A DNA stretch of 6,991 nucleotides from an uncultured Lachnospiraceae bacterium (GTDB lineage: Bacteria > Bacillota > Clostridia > Lachnospirales > Lachnospiraceae), in contig CADCOU010000294.1 in assembly GCA_902803155.1 (NCBI GenBank), forward strand, positions 1 to 6,991. Reading direction: 5' to 3'. Below the pieces are notes generated by a model. It was not told the origin of the DNA. It did no database searches and saw nothing but the letters and a program-made list of their open reading frames with translations. Positions 5,272 through 6,991 of the stretch are shown here, one piece after another (positions within the stretch are counted from its first letter, which is position 1; each line of letters starts with the position of its first letter). The position numbers and the translations under genes are program-made.

Positions 5272-5327
5272 GTTAAGACGGCTGTAAAAAAGCTGAATTA
5301 TATCTACATATTAAGGAGCAGGTTTTC

Positions 5328-6659
5328 ATGAGTGTTTCAGTTGAGAAAAAAGACAATAATACGGCTGTGCTGACGATCGAGATTGCGGCTGAGAAGTTCG
5401 CCGAAGCTCTTGAGAAGGCATACCAGAAGCAGAAGGGCACCATCGCGCTCCCGGGGTTCCGTAAGGGCAAGGCTCCGAGGAAGATGATCGAGAAAATGTA
5501 CGGCAAGGCGGTTTTCTATGAGGAAGCTGCCAATGAACTTCTGCAGGAGACTTACGATGAGGCGGCAAAGGAGAGCGGCGAAGAGATCGTATCCAGTCCT
5601 CAGATCGATATCACCCAGGTAGAGGAAGGGAAGAACTTCATATATACCGCTACTGTCGCGCTGAAGCCGGAAGTCGGACTCGGGCAGTATCTTGGCGTAG
5701 AGGTTCCGAAGAGCGAGATCACAGTCTCTGAAGATGAGATCGATGCGGAGATCGACCGCGAGCGCAATCAGAATGCGCGTGATATCGATGTAGATGACCG
5801 TCCGGTCAAAAACGGAGACCATATCAAACTTGATTTCGACGGATCTGTGGAAGGAGTCCCGTTTGAGGGCGGCAAGTCTTCCGACTATGACCTGACAGTC
5901 GGCTCCGGTTCCTTTATACCGGGGTTCGAAGAGCAGATCGTCGGAAAGAACATCGGTGAGGACTTTGACGTAGAGGTTACCTTCCCTGAGGATTATCATG
6001 AGGAATCCCTGAAGGGCAGGCCGGCAGTGTTCAAGTGCAGGGTCAACAGCATCTCCGAGCGTCAGGTTCCGGAACTGAATGAGGATTTCGTACAGGATGT
6101 ATCCGAGTTCGATACGATCGAAGAATACAGGGATGACGTTGAAAAGAAGATCCGGGAGCGCAAGGAAGCCCAGGCGAAGTCTGAGAAGGAGACAGCTGCG
6201 GTAAAGGCTGCTGTAAAGAATGCCTCCATCGATATCCCGGACGCGATGATCGAAGAGCAGGCATCCCGCATGCTGGAGGAGTTCGCACAGCAGATCCGGT
6301 CGCAGGGGCTGTCGATCGATAAATATATGGAGATTACCGGACTTGACAGTGCGAAGATGGTCGACCAGATGAAGCCGCAGGCTGTCGAGCGCATCCGCAA
6401 CAGCCTCGTCCTGGAAGCGGTTGCAAAGGCTGAGAACATTGAGATCTCGGATGAAAGACTTGACGAAGAGGTCGCGAAGATGGCGGAAGCCTATAAGATG
6501 GAGAAGGAAAAACTGTACGATCTGATGGGCGAAGAGTCCAGAAAGCAGATGAAGCAGGATCTGGCAGTCCAGGAAGCGGTGAAGAGGATCGCTGAGGCCT
6601 CTGTCGAGGTTGATATGCCGGAAGAAGAACTTGACGTAGAGGAAAATGCGGAGGAGTAA
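5328..6659 (+). CDS. tig: Trigger factor (ribosome-associated chaperone and peptidyl-prolyl isomerase)
   Basis: This is a 443-residue full-length trigger factor, which binds at the ribosome exit tunnel and shields new chains from misfolding. The N-terminal ribosome-binding domain carries the signature GFRKGKAP at 43-50, at the same residue numbers as in E. coli. The FKBP-type isomerase domain spans about 160-242 (GDHIKLDFDG, FIPGFEEQIVG, TFPEDYHEESLKG, VFKCRVNSI). The helical C-terminal chaperone domain follows from about 245 (ELNEDFVQDVSEFDTIEEYR). The last 16 residues are acidic (PEEELDVEENAEE), a common ending in Firmicute versions. AAGGAG at 5313-5318 lies 9 bases before the ATG. The clpP start follows 6 bases after the stop, giving the conserved tig-clpP order. 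No domain is missing or broken. Confidence 0.97.
   Translation: MSVSVEKKDNNTAVLTIEIAAEKFAEALEKAYQKQKGTIALPGFRKGKAPRKMIEKMYGKAVFYEEAANELLQETYDEAAKESGEEIVSSPQIDITQVEEGKNFIYTATVALKPEVGLGQYLGVEVPKSEITVSEDEIDAEIDRERNQNARDIDVDDRPVKNGDHIKLDFDGSVEGVPFEGGKSSDYDLTVGSGSFIPGFEEQIVGKNIGEDFDVEVTFPEDYHEESLKGRPAVFKCRVNSISERQVPELNEDFVQDVSEFDTIEEYRDDVEKKIRERKEAQAKSEKETAAVKAAVKNASIDIPDAMIEEQASRMLEEFAQQIRSQGLSIDKYMEITGLDSAKMVDQMKPQAVERIRNSLVLEAVAKAENIEISDERLDEEVAKMAEAYKMEKEKLYDLMGEESRKQMKQDLAVQEAVKRIAEASVEVDMPEEELDVEENAEE
6650..6656 (+). promoter_or_regulatory. Ribosome binding site of clpP inside the end of tig
   Basis: GGAGGAG occupies the last codons of tig, directly before its TAA (6657-6659), with 9 bases to the clpP ATG at 6666. 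The tight arrangement suggests translational coupling of chaperone and protease. Confidence 0.65.
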
Positions 6660-6665
6660 TCATTC

Positions 6666-6991
6666 ATGGCGTTAATTCCTTATGTAATCGAGCAGACATC
6701 CCGCGGGGAGCGGTCTTATGATCTGTATTCCAGGCTTCTGAAGGACAGGATCATTTTCCTGGGAGAAGAAGTCACGGATGTATCTGCGAATATCATCGTG
6801 GCGGAGATGCTGTTCCTGGAATCGGAAGATCCCAATAAGGATATCCATCTGTATATCAACAGCCCGGGCGGCTCTGTATCCGCAGGCTGGGCGATCTATG
6901 ACACCATGCATTACATCAAGTGTGATGTGTCAACGACCTGCGTCGGCATGGCGGCGAGCATGGGGGCGTTTCTCCTTGCCGGAGGGGCAAA
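6666..6991 (+). CDS. clpP: ATP-dependent Clp protease proteolytic subunit (partial, cut by window end)
   Basis: The first 108 full codons of ClpP, the barrel-shaped serine peptidase that degrades proteins fed to it by ClpX or ClpC-type unfoldases. The N-terminus MALIPYVIEQT matches the short axial-loop lead of Firmicute ClpP. Next come DLYSRLLKDRIIFLGEEV, the IYINSPGG-type segment (LYINSPGGSVSAG) and GMAASMGAFLL with the catalytic Ser98. His and Asp of the triad should lie beyond the right edge. The frame is intact up to the edge. It lies 6 bases after tig and is likely to be co-transcribed with it. In many relatives clpX and lon follow, which cannot be checked here. Confidence 0.97.
   Translation, partial: MALIPYVIEQTSRGERSYDLYSRLLKDRIIFLGEEVTDVSANIIVAEMLFLESEDPNKDIHLYINSPGGSVSAGWAIYDTMHYIKCDVSTTCVGMAASMGAFLLAGGA

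Noticed and set aside
5337..5999. 220-codon open frame on the minus strand, opposite tig
   Set aside because: It mirrors a highly conserved trigger factor frame, has no family motif, and is explained by the codon bias of the sense gene.

Overview
This window looks like chromosomal DNA of a Clostridia-type Firmicute, most likely near Lachnospiraceae. The evidence is: strong AGGAGG/AGGTGA-type ribosome binding sites; a tig-clpP order with a ClpP N-terminus of the Firmicute form (starts MALIPYVIEQT, catalytic Ser at position 98); a secreted hydrolase with choline-binding-like wall repeats; and moderate GC coding DNA separated by AT-rich spacers. The taxon is inferred, not searched.

Layout. Bases 1-227 hold the 3' end of a plus-strand gene whose product ends in a very acidic tail made of a 12-residue (36-bp) tandem repeat; its body lies outside the window. 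Eighteen bases later comes a CbxX/CfqX/SpoVK-type AAA+ ATPase (246-1553), which also has an acidic C-terminal tail, here with a 12-bp repeat. It is followed by a PrsW-family membrane protease (1585-2307) and a Maf nucleotide pyrophosphatase (2313-2909). The maf ribosome binding site contains the prsW stop codon. These four genes have the spacing of one operon. A short AT-rich spacer follows, with a 32-bp imperfect palindrome lying over a possible -10 box. Next is a secreted NlpC/P60-type wall hydrolase with N-terminal wall-binding repeats (2983-4170). It converges on a small XRE-family regulator on the minus strand (4258-4491), with a GC-rich hairpin between the two genes. A 216-bp AT-rich divergent spacer leads to a DJ-1/PfpI family protein (4708-5256). 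Trigger factor (tig, 5328-6659) follows, apparently from its own promoter located at the end of the DJ-1 gene, and the start of clpP (6666-6991) is cut by the window edge.

Functional picture. The right end is a protein-folding and protein-degradation cluster: the trigger factor chaperone, ClpP, and a DJ-1-like protein upstream. The left end pairs a soluble AAA+ remodeller with a membrane-embedded protease and a protein with a repetitive acidic tail. No literature function is assigned here to that combination, and it is the least ordinary part of the window. The middle is a wall hydrolase with operator-like DNA and a small regulator that may control itself. There are no RNA genes, CRISPR arrays or insertion sequences that can be supported.
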